Part shown: in pieces, positions 36,785 to 46,824 of the stretch
Position numbering within the stretch: position 1 is the stretch's first letter
How the letters are laid out: the number at the start of each line of letters is the position of its first letter
Assembly: GCA_021298975.1 (NCBI GenBank)
Contig: JAJTGC010000003.1
Location: 1 to 64,000, forward strand
DNA from: Oxalobacteraceae bacterium
GTDB taxonomy: Bacteria > Pseudomonadota > Gammaproteobacteria > Burkholderiales > Burkholderiaceae_D
Direction of reading: 5' to 3'
DNA length: 64,000 nucleotides
Program-made: the position numbers and the translations under genes
Notes under the pieces: generated by a model
Told to the model about the DNA's origin: nothing
Database searches by the model: none
The model's input: only the letters and a program-made list of their open reading frames with translations

Positions 36785-37242
36785 AAACGGTGCCATTGCG
36801 ATCGAAACAGCAGGGAGTCACTACGGTCGAATTTGCACTCGTCACTGCATTTGGCGGATTTTTTATTGTACTGATTGGCATATTCGAATTGGGACGTATC
36901 TTGTATACCTTTAATACAGCGAGTGAAGTGACCCGTCTGGGGGCTCGTACCGCCATTGTGTGTGATGCCGGCGACGAACGTATCAAATCAAGGATGATCG
37001 CGCTGCTGCCATCACTCAGTGCAGAACATATCGATATCAGCTATCAACCTGCTGGCTGCGCCAGTTCCGCAGCTGCCGCACGTGCAGCCTGTATCTCGGT
37101 CACGGTCTCCCTGAATTCGAGCGCACAACTGCCGACAGTGATTCCCTTTGTGCCAGTGTCGGTGAGTATTCCTCCCTTTGCCACAACGATGACCAGGGAA
37201 TCGATGGACAGCCACAACTGCGATGGAGGTAATTTCCAGTGA
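36781..37242 (+). CDS. tadF: TadE/TadF-like pseudopilin
   Basis: 153 residues starting at GTG 36781. Motif QQGVTTVEFALVTAFGGFFI, again with Gly and Glu at the pilin-processing positions, then FELGRILYTFNTASEVTRLGAR. Second minor pseudopilin. Cysteines at VCDAGD, AGCASS and AACISV may form disulphides. Overlaps cpaE start by four bases (ATGA). Confidence 0.88.
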   Translation: MKTVPLRSKQQGVTTVEFALVTAFGGFFIVLIGIFELGRILYTFNTASEVTRLGARTAIVCDAGDERIKSRMIALLPSLSAEHIDISYQPAGCASSAAAARAACISVTVSLNSSAQLPTVIPFVPVSVSIPPFATTMTRESMDSHNCDGGNFQ

Positions 37243-38408
37243 ATGCCATTATTGTCACCAAGGATGTTGAGCTTCGAAAAGCGGTCGCGCAGTGCTGTGC
37301 CAGTCATCAGCCAATCATTCACGTCGTGAGCGAATTTCCGGGAATGAATCCGAATGTCGGTGTGATCGCCACAGTGCAACCCAGCCTTGTATTCTTTGAT
37401 GCGCAAGGGGATGAAAAAGAAATCTTGCCGTTGCTGAAAAATACGGCGGCCAAGTATCCACAGGCGGCCATTTTTCTGCTTGCGTCTGTGCAGTCATCAA
37501 CCTTGCTGTTGGCGGCGATGAGAAACGGTGTGCGCGAGGTGATCGAATTACCCCTCTCTGCGAGCAATGTGCATGAAGCTATTGATCGTACGATTTCTCA
37601 GCATCATGAATCTTTTTGGAAGCAGGGAAAAATCCTGTCTTTTATTTCATGCAAAGGCGGGAGTGGTACGACATTCATTGCAGATAATCTCGCCTACGCT
37701 CTGGCTTCCGCATCGAACAAGAAAGTGCTGCTGATTGATCTGAACCTTCAATTTGGCGATGCTGCACTTTTTTTATCCGATGCTCAGCCATCCATGACAC
37801 TGGCCGATTTGTGCCGTCAGATTCATCGGCTCGATGCGGCCTTGCTTGATTCCAGCCTGATTCAGGTGGCGCCGGGTTTTGGCATCCTGCCGGCTTCAGC
37901 AGAGCCTGATCCCTATGACACCATTCGCCCGGAGCAGATTGACGCCATATTGCATGTCGCACGACAGGAATATGATTTTATTTTCATTGATCTTGGGCGG
38001 CAGATCGACGGTGTCGTTATTCGAGCGTTGGATCAGAGTGATCACATTTTTCCAATCATTCAACAATCCTTGCCCTATTTGCGTAATGGACTGCGTCTGC
38101 TGAATTTTTTCAAAATACTGGGCTACCGAAAGGAAAAAATTCATGTCATTGTGAATCGTCATGAAGCCAGCACTATCAGCGTTGAAGCAATACAGCGTTC
38201 ACTGGGCCAGCCGGTGGCTTACATGGTTCCGAATAACTTTGATGTGGTCAGTGAATCCATCAATCAGGGCGTGCCTTTATTGAAGCTGGCACGAAGCAGC
38301 AATGTAAGCAAGGCACTGGTAGACATCATCACTGCTTTTTCCGATGTTAGAAAACCAGATAATCCCGGCATTATTCGACGACTTTTTGTTCGCAATCAAT
38401 CCGCCTGA
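37239..38408 (+). CDS. cpaE: Tad localisation ATPase CpaE/TadZ
   Basis: 389 residues. N-terminal receiver-like domain without the phosphorylatable Asp set (1-125), then a ParA/MinD-type ATPase: deviant Walker [17 protein letters not shown] with Lys about 139, [37 protein letters not shown]. It places the Tad apparatus, commonly at a pole. Six bases separate it from cpaF. Confidence 0.92.
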   Translation: MNAIIVTKDVELRKAVAQCCASHQPIIHVVSEFPGMNPNVGVIATVQPSLVFFDAQGDEKEILPLLKNTAAKYPQAAIFLLASVQSSTLLLAAMRNGVREVIELPLSASNVHEAIDRTISQHHESFWKQGKILSFISCKGGSGTTFIADNLAYALASASNKKVLLIDLNLQFGDAALFLSDAQPSMTLADLCRQIHRLDAALLDSSLIQVAPGFGILPASAEPDPYDTIRPEQIDAILHVARQEYDFIFIDLGRQIDGVVIRALDQSDHIFPIIQQSLPYLRNGLRLLNFFKILGYRKEKIHVIVNRHEASTISVEAIQRSLGQPVAYMVPNNFDVVSESINQGVPLLKLARSSNVSKALVDIITAFSDVRKPDNPGIIRRLFVRNQSA

Positions 38409-38413
38409 ATTTC

Positions 38414-39796
38414 ATGTACATCGAAAAATCAAACGACAGCCTTGTTCCCATGCCTTCGGAGAGATTTGCATTGTTGTCGGAGACATCGTCGCCGGTGAGT
38501 GACGAAAGGGACAATCACTTCAATGAGGCGTTCACGTCATTGCAAAAGCGTGTGTATCAGCGCGTTTTCGAAAAAATTGATCTGGAGCGAATACAAAATC
38601 TCAATCCAGATCAGTTGGGTCGCGAGATGTCGTTGCTGGTTAACCGTATTCTCGAAGAGGATCATCTCGCAGTCAATCATGCAGAGCGGCTGCATTTGGT
38701 TCAGGACATACAGGACGAAATGCTGGGTTTAGGGCCGCTTGAAGCCTTGGTACAAGATGCAACCGTGTCAGATATTCTGGTGAACTCACCCGGTAAAGTG
38801 TACGTGGAGCGGCATGGAAAGCTGGAGCTGACCCAGATTCGGTTTCATGATGGCGAGCATGTCATGAAAATCATCGCGCGTATCGTGTCACGAGTAGGGC
38901 GTCGCATCGATGAGTCCAGTCCCATGGTCGATGCACGCTTGCCCGATGGATCTCGCGTCAATGCCATTATTGCGCCGCTTGCGCTGGATGGGCCGGTGCT
39001 GTCGATACGGCGCTTCTCCCGGCAGCCGCTGACGATTGATGATTTACTTAAACTAGACACCCTGACGCTACCGATGGCCCAGTTGCTGGAAGCGCTGGTC
39101 AAGGCACGTATCAATGTATTGATCTCTGGTGGTACCGGTAGTGGCAAGACCACGCTGCTCAACGTCATGTCCGGTTTCATACCGGTTCAGGAGCGTATTT
39201 TGACGATTGAGGATGCGGCAGAACTGCAGTTGCAGCAGCCGCATGTCGTCAGACTGGAAACTCGACCTCCCAATATCGAGGGTAGGGGCGAAGTCAATCA
39301 GAGAGCTCTGGTCAGGAATGCACTGCGTATGCGACCGGATCGCATTATTCTCGGCGAGGTGCGGGGTGATGAAGCATTGGACATGCTCCAGGCGATGAAT
39401 ACCGGACACGAAGGCTCATTTGCCACCATTCACGCCAACAATCCCAGAGATGCGGTAATGCGACTGGAAAATATGGTCGGTATGGCAGGACCCCAACTGG
39501 GGGTACGCGCAGCGCGTCAGCAGATCGCCTCTGCGATTACGGTGGTACTTCAGTTGAATCGCCTTACTGACGGTACGCGACGTCTGGTCAGTGTGCAGGA
39601 GATAACGGGTATGGAAGGTGACATTATCACCATGCAGGAAATCTTCGGTTTACGGCGGCTTGGCGTCGCTCATGATGGCAAGGTCCGGACCCAGTTTTTT
39701 GCAACGGGCATTTGTCCGCAATTCGATCATCGATTGAAGGAATTCGGCGTGGGCGTGCCAGATTCCATTTATGACCCTATGCAAGTATTCGAATGA
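38414..39796 (+). CDS. cpaF: Tad motor ATPase CpaF/TadA
   Basis: 460 residues of the GSPII_E/VirB11 type. N-terminal helical part (to about 130), [38 protein letters not shown], Walker [21 protein letters not shown] with Lys about 245, Asp box [15 protein letters not shown], Walker [19 protein letters not shown] and His box [10 protein letters not shown]. Cytoplasmic hexamer driving pilus assembly. Confidence 0.96.
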   Translation: MYIEKSNDSLVPMPSERFALLSETSSPVSDERDNHFNEAFTSLQKRVYQRVFEKIDLERIQNLNPDQLGREMSLLVNRILEEDHLAVNHAERLHLVQDIQDEMLGLGPLEALVQDATVSDILVNSPGKVYVERHGKLELTQIRFHDGEHVMKIIARIVSRVGRRIDESSPMVDARLPDGSRVNAIIAPLALDGPVLSIRRFSRQPLTIDDLLKLDTLTLPMAQLLEALVKARINVLISGGTGSGKTTLLNVMSGFIPVQERILTIEDAAELQLQQPHVVRLETRPPNIEGRGEVNQRALVRNALRMRPDRIILGEVRGDEALDMLQAMNTGHEGSFATIHANNPRDAVMRLENMVGMAGPQLGVRAARQQIASAITVVLQLNRLTDGTRRLVSVQEITGMEGDIITMQEIFGLRRLGVAHDGKVRTQFFATGICPQFDHRLKEFGVGVPDSIYDPMQVFE

Positions 39797-39805
39797 GGTG
39801 GTGTG

Positions 39806-40786
39806 ATGGCAGATAAAATTTTTATCGGCCTTGCGCTGATGATATTTGTTGCTGCAGCAATCTTTGTGGAAGTGACGTGGCAGTGGTGGATTTCTTCGCG
39901 AAGCAAGGCAGCACGGCGAATCAAACAGAGACTACAAGCGTCAATACCTTCTTCTCACAAAGATGAAGCATCCGGATCATTGTGGTTAGAGCGTCCGCTG
40001 GCTGCTTCGGTATTTATCGGAGCATGGTTGAAGAGGATGCCGGGTACTGCCTGGCTTGACCGGTTTCTCCGGCAATCAGGTAGTCCGTTACGCGTTGATC
40101 AATGGCTGGTGCGCTCATTGGCGTTCATGCTCATCGGCTGCTTGTCAGGTCTGGTATTTCTGCAGTCATTCAAGCTGGCGCTGGCTGTTGGTCTTGCATG
40201 CAGTGGTCTTCCCTTGCTTTGGCTGATACGCCTGCGGGACAAGCGGCTAAGCCTGCTCGAGCGACAGTTGCCGGAAGCAGCTGATTTGATTGCGCGCAGT
40301 TTACGTGCCGGGCATGCGTTACCGTCAACATTGCAGATGGTCGCTGATGAAATGCCGGCACCCATCAGTGACGAGTTTCGCCTTTTGTCGAGCGAGATCA
40401 ATTACGGACCCGGATTGCAGCCGGCCTTGCAGCATCTTGCCGAACGTGTTCCGCTGGACGATTTACGATTTTTTGTTATTTCGATATTGATACAGCGAGA
40501 GACAGGCGGCAATCTCGCAGAACTGATGGGCAATATCGCCGCGCTGGTGCGGCAGCGATTGAAATTCGTCAGGCAGATACGGGCGCTGTCGGCGCAAGGC
40601 AAGCTCTCCGCCTGGATTTTGTTTGGTTTGCCAATTGTCGTGAGCGTGCTGCTGTCAATTACGAACCCGGATTACATGGGCAAGTTGACCAACGATCCCA
40701 CCGGGATAAAGCTAATTTTTGCCAGTGGGGTAATGCAAATCCTGGGTGCACTCTGGATGGTTCGCATTATTCGCATAAGGGTCTGA
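39806..40786 (+). CDS. tadB: Tad inner-membrane platform protein TadB
   Basis: 326 residues from ATG 39806; a GTG one codon earlier is possible. N-terminal helix, two further hydrophobic segments, the T2SSF domain LERQLPEAADLIARSLRAGH, MVADEMPAPISDEFRLLSSE, LDDLRFFVISILIQRETGGN and ALSAQGKLSAWILFG, then C-terminal helices. With TadC it forms the GspF-like platform over CpaF. Confidence 0.93.
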   Translation: MADKIFIGLALMIFVAAAIFVEVTWQWWISSRSKAARRIKQRLQASIPSSHKDEASGSLWLERPLAASVFIGAWLKRMPGTAWLDRFLRQSGSPLRVDQWLVRSLAFMLIGCLSGLVFLQSFKLALAVGLACSGLPLLWLIRLRDKRLSLLERQLPEAADLIARSLRAGHALPSTLQMVADEMPAPISDEFRLLSSEINYGPGLQPALQHLAERVPLDDLRFFVISILIQRETGGNLAELMGNIAALVRQRLKFVRQIRALSAQGKLSAWILFGLPIVVSVLLSITNPDYMGKLTNDPTGIKLIFASGVMQILGALWMVRIIRIRV

Positions 40787-40791
40787 TTGCC

Positions 40792-41733
40792 ATGCTCGAA
40801 TCCTCCATCTATTTTCTGGTGCTGGTCTTTTTCATTGCTGCCGGAATTGCGGCTGTCGCGATCAAGTTGTTGGTACCCGACCGCTTGCAGCAGCGGCTGG
40901 CAGTGTTGTCGAATCAATCCGTGGCAAAAGAAGAGCCGGCAGCAACGGAGCCGGCAAATCAACCATGGCTGCGATTCATGCAACCACTGGCCCAACTTGC
41001 CTTGCCGGCCGAGGGCTGGGATGAGTCGCCGATGCGACTACGCTTCATCCGTGCTGGCTGGCGCAGCGCCATGGTACCCACGCTGTTTTTTGGTTCGAAA
41101 ACCCTGTTTGCGCTGGGTTTGCCGGTGCTGATGGTTTTGTTTGCCAATGGGATGGTGTTGCTCCTCGAGGGTCCGCGCTTGATGCTGCTGCTTATTTTGC
41201 TCGCAGCGACAGGTTTCTACTTGCCCAATCTAGTTCTCAATCGCGCTGTGCGGCAGCGGCAGCAGGAAATTTTCGAGAATTTTCCCGATGTTCTGGATTT
41301 ACTCACCATCTGTATCGAAGCCGGTCTGAGTCTGGATCAGGCTTTTCTGAAGGTTACCGGAGAAATCGAGCTCAAGAGTCAAGTGCTCGCACAAGAGCTG
41401 CAGTTGATTCTGCTCGAATTGCGCACTGGTTTTTCGAAGGAAGCGGCACTCAGGCATCTGGCGCTTCGAACGGGCGTTGAGGATATTGATCTGCTGGTCG
41501 CCATGCTGATACAGACCGATCGTTTTGGCACCAATGTCGGTGATGCCTTGCGAGTGCATTCGGATAATCTGCGCACCCAACGACGGCAGCGTGCTGAGGA
41601 ATCCGCAGCAACCGTTGCTGTGAAACTGCTGATGCCGTTGATTTTTTTTATTTTTCCCACGCTCATGCTGGTCTTGCTTGGGCCGGCGGTGATTCAGATA
41701 CAGCGCGTTTTAATGCCTGCCATGAGCCAATGA
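40792..41733 (+). CDS. tadC: Tad inner-membrane platform protein TadC
   Basis: 313 residues with membrane segments at the start, middle and end. T2SSF domain: NFPDVLDLLTICIEAGLSLD, ELQLILLELRTGFSKEAALR, LVAMLIQTDRFGTNVGDALR, and RRQRAEESAATVAVKLLMPL. Starts six bases after tadB. Partner of TadB in the inner membrane. Confidence 0.93.
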   Translation: MLESSIYFLVLVFFIAAGIAAVAIKLLVPDRLQQRLAVLSNQSVAKEEPAATEPANQPWLRFMQPLAQLALPAEGWDESPMRLRFIRAGWRSAMVPTLFFGSKTLFALGLPVLMVLFANGMVLLLEGPRLMLLLILLAATGFYLPNLVLNRAVRQRQQEIFENFPDVLDLLTICIEAGLSLDQAFLKVTGEIELKSQVLAQELQLILLELRTGFSKEAALRHLALRTGVEDIDLLVAMLIQTDRFGTNVGDALRVHSDNLRTQRRQRAEESAATVAVKLLMPLIFFIFPTLMLVLLGPAVIQIQRVLMPAMSQ

Positions 41734-41754
41734 CAAGCCCCAAAGGAGAGAACA

Positions 41755-42885
41755 ATGAATAAAGCATCATCGCTGTGGCTGGCGCTGCTGAGCAGCTGTC
41801 TTCCGGCCTGTGTCAGCACGCCTCATGATCCTGTTCAGCCTTTGGTCTCAATGAATGTGGGAATTCAGATCAATCCGGACAGTGAATACCTTCGGGGAAA
41901 ATTACTTCATCTGCAAGCGCGCTACGACGAGGCTCAGCAAGCTTATCTGAGCGCACTGACGATGGACAAGCATCATGCGGAAGCGCGCAACGGTTTGGCT
42001 GCGCTGTTCGGTGCACGAGGTGATCTCGATCGATCGATTGCGCTACTAAGCAATATGGTGCAGTCGGATAGCCGGCTGCCGCACGTCTATATCAACCTGA
42101 GCCACGCCTGGGTGAAAAAAGGACAGCTGGTTCAAGCACGTGCAGCACTGGAGCGTGCGCTGGCGCTTGATCCGGAGAATCTGGTTGCCCAGGAAAAAAT
42201 GGCAGAACTACTTTTGCTGGAAAAGCCTTCATTGACTCAGGTAAATCAAACCACCGTGGCTGCTGACTCCGATGTCTCGGTCATATCCGTGAATCCTGTT
42301 GAACGCCTGAGTGACGGCATGTATGTGTTGCGTTACAGCGTTCCCGTGTCTGAGCCTGCACCGGTATCTGAATCTGCACCGCAAACGGTGCAGATGCCCG
42401 CGGAGGCGGTACTGAACACTGCAGCCAGTCATGTGACCGAGCCTGCCATCGGTATCGGAGCGCCGGTGGTGCGGTCTGATTTTCATGAAGACAGTGAACC
42501 ACAGCGCACAATCCCGACACTCGCTATTGAAGTAGCGAACGGTAACGGTGTGCAGGGGCTGGCCAGATCCTTGCGCGGATTATTGGACGGACAAAGCTGG
42601 CGAGTGGTAAGAACGGTGAATCATGAACAGTTTGGTGTGCGTTTTACCCGTATCGAGTACGCAGCCAACTTGGCTCAGGAGGCTAAAACTCTGGCCGATA
42701 CACTGGGCATTGATGCCAAACTTCGCGTGAATAATCAGCAGACCGGTACCCAAATGCGCATCATTCTTGGCCATGACCTGAAGGATCTCAGTGCAATACG
42801 ACAACGTCTTGCAGCCGCTGCTCAAAGCACGCGTACCTCCAGCGCAATCCCTGCAAAATCGTATAGACCTAAATCGCTGAATTGA
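41755..42885 (+). CDS. tadD: TadD-like TPR lipoprotein with LytR C-terminal-type domain
   Basis: 376 residues. Lipoprotein signal with Cys in CLPACVSTP. TPR units about 35-150 (LLHLQARYDEAQQAYLSALT, ARNGLAALFGARGDLDRSIA, VYINLSHAWVKKGQLVQARA). A linker with Glu/Pro/Ser repeats (PVSEPAPVSESAP), then a C-terminal domain about 255-345, IEVANGNGVQGLARSLRGLL and VNNQQTGTQMRIILGHDL, matching the LytR_C domain. TadD normally has only the TPR part and acts as a pilotin for the secretin; the added domain may bind cell wall. Its stop is next to the stop of the convergent hydrolase gene, with no gap. Confidence 0.85.
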   Translation: MNKASSLWLALLSSCLPACVSTPHDPVQPLVSMNVGIQINPDSEYLRGKLLHLQARYDEAQQAYLSALTMDKHHAEARNGLAALFGARGDLDRSIALLSNMVQSDSRLPHVYINLSHAWVKKGQLVQARAALERALALDPENLVAQEKMAELLLLEKPSLTQVNQTTVAADSDVSVISVNPVERLSDGMYVLRYSVPVSEPAPVSESAPQTVQMPAEAVLNTAASHVTEPAIGIGAPVVRSDFHEDSEPQRTIPTLAIEVANGNGVQGLARSLRGLLDGQSWRVVRTVNHEQFGVRFTRIEYAANLAQEAKTLADTLGIDAKLRVNNQQTGTQMRIILGHDLKDLSAIRQRLAAAAQSTRTSSAIPAKSYRPKSLN

Positions 42886-44061
42886 TCATTGGGCTGTTGC
42901 GAAGAGAGCGCCACTGTTTTCCGTGACGCGCCACACCACATCCTGATCCACTGAGTACAACTTGCAGGGCAGCTTGCTGTTTTTCTGGCAGGCTGCGAGG
43001 GCGCGTGATGGTGGGTCGTCACCGTCTTCAGCCCAGCTCCAGGCACCTGATGCAGACAGGGCAAAGGCACGTGGTAATGACTGGCTCAGATAATGCCGAT
43101 AGGCCGCGCGTCCCGTTTCCGTCAGGTGGGGAACGGCATCGGCATTGTCATTCGCTGCAAATCCACTTGCCGGAAGGCGTTCTGTTTCACCAATCAGCGT
43201 GTTGATATCGGTTGGCAGGCCTATGCGCTGCAGAAAGCGTTCAGTTGCCGGCCACCAGACCGGAATGCCATCGCGGCTGCTGACCAGGCCGTGTGCATCT
43301 GATTTGAAGCGACCAAAGGCGATGAGTTGTGACGATCCGCCGGCTGACTGGTAAGCGGTCTGCAAGCGTTGTGCCAGCGAAGGGTCAAAGTAGCTGTCAT
43401 TCTCGCCATAGAACCAGAGGCTGGGCAGTGATGTTCTGCTGCCATAACTGCGAAAAGCCGTAACCAGGGCGGATTGCCAGTCGCAGTAATGACCGTCGAT
43501 ACGCAGTCCACCTGCAAAATTGAGCAAGCCGCGCACGCCGGGAAACTGCCGTGTACCGAAGGCCATGGTAGCCAGCCCGCCATAGGATTGACCGGCAACG
43601 ATGACTCGGTCATGGTCTACCCAGGATAGTTTTGTCAGTGCGCGCAGGGCGGCTTCGATATCATCGGCCTGCACCATGCCGTTGTCATGCATGTTGCAAC
43701 CGTAGTCGCTGTAGATGCCTTCGGATTTCGAAAAACCCTTGCGCATCGGGACGGCTACGGCATACCCCCGTCTGACAAATTCCCGGCCCATGGCGAGAAA
43801 GCGATCTCTCTTTTGTGCTGAAGGTTTGCCACGCTCCTTGCCATGGTTCATCAGCAGCAAAGGGAAGGGACCTTGGCCCGGCGGTTTGTAGAGCGTGGTT
43901 TCAAATTGCAGCTTCTTGCCATTTTCGGTGACTGGCAACATGAGCACATGCTCGTTGATGGACGCATCAAGGGTCTGCGCGTGTGATTGTTGTGTGAACC
44001 AGGCGAGGATGGTGAGGACGAATAGAAATTGAACAAAGACAAGATACGGACGACGGTTCAT
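42886..44061 (-). CDS. Secreted alpha/beta-hydrolase (dienelactone hydrolase-like)
   Basis: 391 residues with signal peptide (FLFVLTILAWFTQQSHAQ). Motifs: PLLLMNHGKERGKPSAQKRD near the oxyanion site, ALTKLSWVDHDRVIVAGQSY then GGLATMAFG (nucleophile Ser), WFYGENDSYFDPSLAQRL (acid) and a later His in SDAHGLVSS. C-terminal domain about 280-391 is less conserved and contains a few cysteines. Probably a periplasmic esterase; substrate unknown. Confidence 0.8.
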   Translation of the reverse strand: MNRRPYLVFVQFLFVLTILAWFTQQSHAQTLDASINEHVLMLPVTENGKKLQFETTLYKPPGQGPFPLLLMNHGKERGKPSAQKRDRFLAMGREFVRRGYAVAVPMRKGFSKSEGIYSDYGCNMHDNGMVQADDIEAALRALTKLSWVDHDRVIVAGQSYGGLATMAFGTRQFPGVRGLLNFAGGLRIDGHYCDWQSALVTAFRSYGSRTSLPSLWFYGENDSYFDPSLAQRLQTAYQSAGGSSQLIAFGRFKSDAHGLVSSRDGIPVWWPATERFLQRIGLPTDINTLIGETERLPASGFAANDNADAVPHLTETGRAAYRHYLSQSLPRAFALSASGAWSWAEDGDDPPSRALAACQKNSKLPCKLYSVDQDVVWRVTENSGALFATAQ

Positions 44062-44237
44062 GAGATCTTCTCGATGAGCAAATAAGGCTCATTCTAAAGA
44101 TCGCGTTGCCAGCACTCAATGACTTAAAGAATAACTTCCGTGACTGATTGTGGAAATTGAAATTCTGTCACATGAGCGCTGGCCCATCGTCATGCGGGTG
44201 CTTCAGGATCAGGTAGGTATCTTGACCTGCAATGCAA

Positions 44238-46553
44238 TCACTCGACCATCTCCAGTTGCGTTGCCTTCATGCGCGATGCCAAGAGCTTGCCCTTGCGGGC
44301 GCGCTTGCCGAAGTGATGCGCCAGATCGGTACCACTGAGCGTGCTTTCCTGCGGCTTGCCACTGCGCGCATTGATGCCGAGAATACGCACTCCTTTTTTC
44401 GAGATCGGTTGCGCTGCCAGTAGCTTTTCATTGTCATCGAGATCCATCAACGTCACACCGCGCCCACCGCTGGCTTGTGTCTTGATCTCATCCATGCCAA
44501 AAACCAGCAGACGTCCTTTTTCGGACAGGCAGGCCAGCGCGCTGGCTTGTTTACCTATGATGACGGGCATGACGGGTTCGTCGCCTTGGTCCATGCTCAT
44601 GAAGGATTTACCGCCTTTTTGGCGGCTGATCATGTCGCCGACTTTGGCAGCAAATCCAAAGCCCCCGGTTGATGCCAGCAGCAGCGGTGTTTCCGGTGTG
44701 CCGGCGAAGTAATGGACAAGGCGCGTGCCGGCTTCTATTTCCACCAGCGTTGTCATGGGTACCCCATCCCCCCGCGCTCCGGGCAATTGTGCTACCGAGA
44801 CGGAATACACGCGGCCATTGGAACCAAACGCGAGTACATGATCGGTGGTGCGGCATTCAAAGGTCGAATACAGGCTGTCGCCGGCCTTGAAGCTGAACTG
44901 TTGGGCATCATGTCCGTGACTCTGACGGGCGCGTACCCAGCCTTTCTGCGAAATGATGACAGTCACCGGTTCATCAATGATCTTGATTTCTGCAACGGCT
45001 TTCTCCGCTGCTTTGATCAGAGTGCGGCGTGCATCACCGTATTGTTTTGCATCGGCCTCGATTTCCTTGACGATGAGTTTTTTCATCGAGGCGGGGTTAT
45101 CGAGGAGCTCCTGGAGTGTGGATTTTTCCTTGCGCAGCTCAGCCAGTTCTTGCTGTACCTTGATGGCTTCCAGTCGAGCGAGCTGGCGCAGACGAATTTC
45201 CAGAATGTCTTCGGCCTGTCGCTCGGACAGCTTGAAGGCCGCCATGAGCGCAGACTTGGGCTCATCGGACTCGCGAATGATCTTGATGACCTTGTCGATA
45301 TTGAGTAGTACCGCTTCACGGCCTTCCAAAATATGAATGCGATCATTTACTTTGGCGAGCCGGTGCTGGGTACGACGAGTGACGGTACCAAAGCGGAACG
45401 CGATCCATTCGCGCAGAATGTCACCCAGACCTTTCTGACGTGGCTTGCCATCGTTACCGATCATCACCAGATTCACACCGACGTTGTTCTCCAGCGAGGT
45501 GTGCGCCAGCAGCAGATTGCTGAACTCTTCCTGATCCTGATTCTTGGATTTCGGCTCGAATACCAAACGCACCGGCGCATCGCGGCCGGATTCGTCGCGC
45601 ACCGTATCAAGCACGGCAAGAATGGCTTGTTTGTTGGCCATCTGGTCGGGTGACAGGCTTTTTTTACCCAGTTTGATTTTGGGATTGGTGAGCTCTTCGA
45701 TTTCTTCCAGAATTTTTTGTGATGAGGCGCCAGGCGGCAGCTCGGTGACCACCAACTGCCACTGACCTCGGGCGAGTTCTTCAATTTTCCAGCGCGCGCG
45801 TACTTTGATGCTGCCGCGTCCATTCTGATAAATCTCGCTGACCGTGTCGTCGAGCGTGATGATCTGGCCACCACCGGGGAAATCCGGGCCGGGGATCAGC
45901 GCCATCAGTTCATCATGCGAGAGCTTGGGATTTTTGATGAGTGCCACGGCAGCTTGTGCGACTTCGTGCAGATTGTGCGAGGGTATTTCAGTCGCCAGAC
46001 CCACTGCGATGCCGGAGGCGCCGTTGAGCAGTACGAAAGGCAGACGTGCCGGCAGCAGCTTGGGTTCTTCGGTCGAGCCATCATAGTTGGGCTGAAAGTC
46101 CACCGTACCCATGTCGATTTCATCAAGCAGCAGGCGCGAGATGGGTGTCAGGCGCGCCTCGGTGTAGCGCATGGCGGCAGCACCATCGCCATCGCGCGAA
46201 CCGAAATTACCGTGACCATCTACCAGCGGATAGCGCAGCGAAAAATTTTGTGCCATGCGCACCATGGCGTCATAGACTGACTGATCGCCATGCGGATGCA
46301 GTTTGCCCAGCACATCACCGACAACGGCGGCTGATTTGCGCGGTTTGGCAGCAGGATCAAGTCTGAGCTGATCCATGGCGTAGAGAATGCGCCGTTGTAC
46401 CGGCTTCTGACCATCGCACACATCCGGCAGTGCACGGCCTTTTACGACAGAGATGGCATAGTCAAGATAGGCGCGCTCGGCAAAGGTCGCCAGTGTCAGT
46501 GTTTCGCCACCATCATCAGCGGCGGCTTCGAAGAGATTTGTTTGATCGCTCAT
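44238..46553 (-). CDS. parC: DNA topoisomerase IV subunit A
   Basis: 771 residues. N-terminal winged-helix with [18 protein letters not shown], quinolone-determining region [20 protein letters not shown], catalytic Tyr about 130 in [12 protein letters not shown], tower and coiled-coil parts, then a beta-pinwheel CTD. In ParC the position equal to E. coli Ser80 is Gln (HPHGDQ) and Glu84 is Asp. This is the decatenating enzyme with ParE. It lies downstream of parE on the same strand with the repeat element between. Confidence 0.95.
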   Translation of the reverse strand: MSDQTNLFEAAADDGGETLTLATFAERAYLDYAISVVKGRALPDVCDGQKPVQRRILYAMDQLRLDPAAKPRKSAAVVGDVLGKLHPHGDQSVYDAMVRMAQNFSLRYPLVDGHGNFGSRDGDGAAAMRYTEARLTPISRLLLDEIDMGTVDFQPNYDGSTEEPKLLPARLPFVLLNGASGIAVGLATEIPSHNLHEVAQAAVALIKNPKLSHDELMALIPGPDFPGGGQIITLDDTVSEIYQNGRGSIKVRARWKIEELARGQWQLVVTELPPGASSQKILEEIEELTNPKIKLGKKSLSPDQMANKQAILAVLDTVRDESGRDAPVRLVFEPKSKNQDQEEFSNLLLAHTSLENNVGVNLVMIGNDGKPRQKGLGDILREWIAFRFGTVTRRTQHRLAKVNDRIHILEGREAVLLNIDKVIKIIRESDEPKSALMAAFKLSERQAEDILEIRLRQLARLEAIKVQQELAELRKEKSTLQELLDNPASMKKLIVKEIEADAKQYGDARRTLIKAAEKAVAEIKIIDEPVTVIISQKGWVRARQSHGHDAQQFSFKAGDSLYSTFECRTTDHVLAFGSNGRVYSVSVAQLPGARGDGVPMTTLVEIEAGTRLVHYFAGTPETPLLLASTGGFGFAAKVGDMISRQKGGKSFMSMDQGDEPVMPVIIGKQASALACLSEKGRLLVFGMDEIKTQASGGRGVTLMDLDDNEKLLAAQPISKKGVRILGINARSGKPQESTLSGTDLAHHFGKRARKGKLLASRMKATQLEMVE

Positions 46554-46591
46554 GGGTACGTACTTATTTCAATGATCTTTGTCTTGCAGCG

Positions 46592-46795
46592 ATGGATCCC
46601 AGCTTGCGCTGGGATGACGGTGTTAAGAATGGCTGTCTGGGGTCCATGATCGATCCGTCGAAAATCCAGCCAAGCAAGAAGACTTAAATGTTCGCAAAAA
46701 TCCTGTGCAATCCAGTCAGAAAAACCGCTCATCAGTGTTCGGTGGCGCATGACTTCCAATGTTCCGGACAGTAGTGAGCGCAAGCTGGGATCCAT
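46592..46795. repeat. 204-bp inverted-repeat element between parE and parC
   Basis: Perfect 19-bp terminal inverted repeats, ATGGATCCCAGCTTGCGCT at 46592-46610 and its complement at 46777-46795. The interior (about 46640-46795) is the reverse complement of 17076-17230, apart from scattered mismatches; both copies share blocks such as CTACTGTCCGGAACATT and CTTCTTGCTTGGCTGGATTT. No open frame. It sits inside the parE-parC transcription path, so it may form an RNA hairpin. Confidence 0.9.
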
Positions 46796-46824
46796 GACCG
46801 TTATGCTTTTACAGGATCTTTTCC

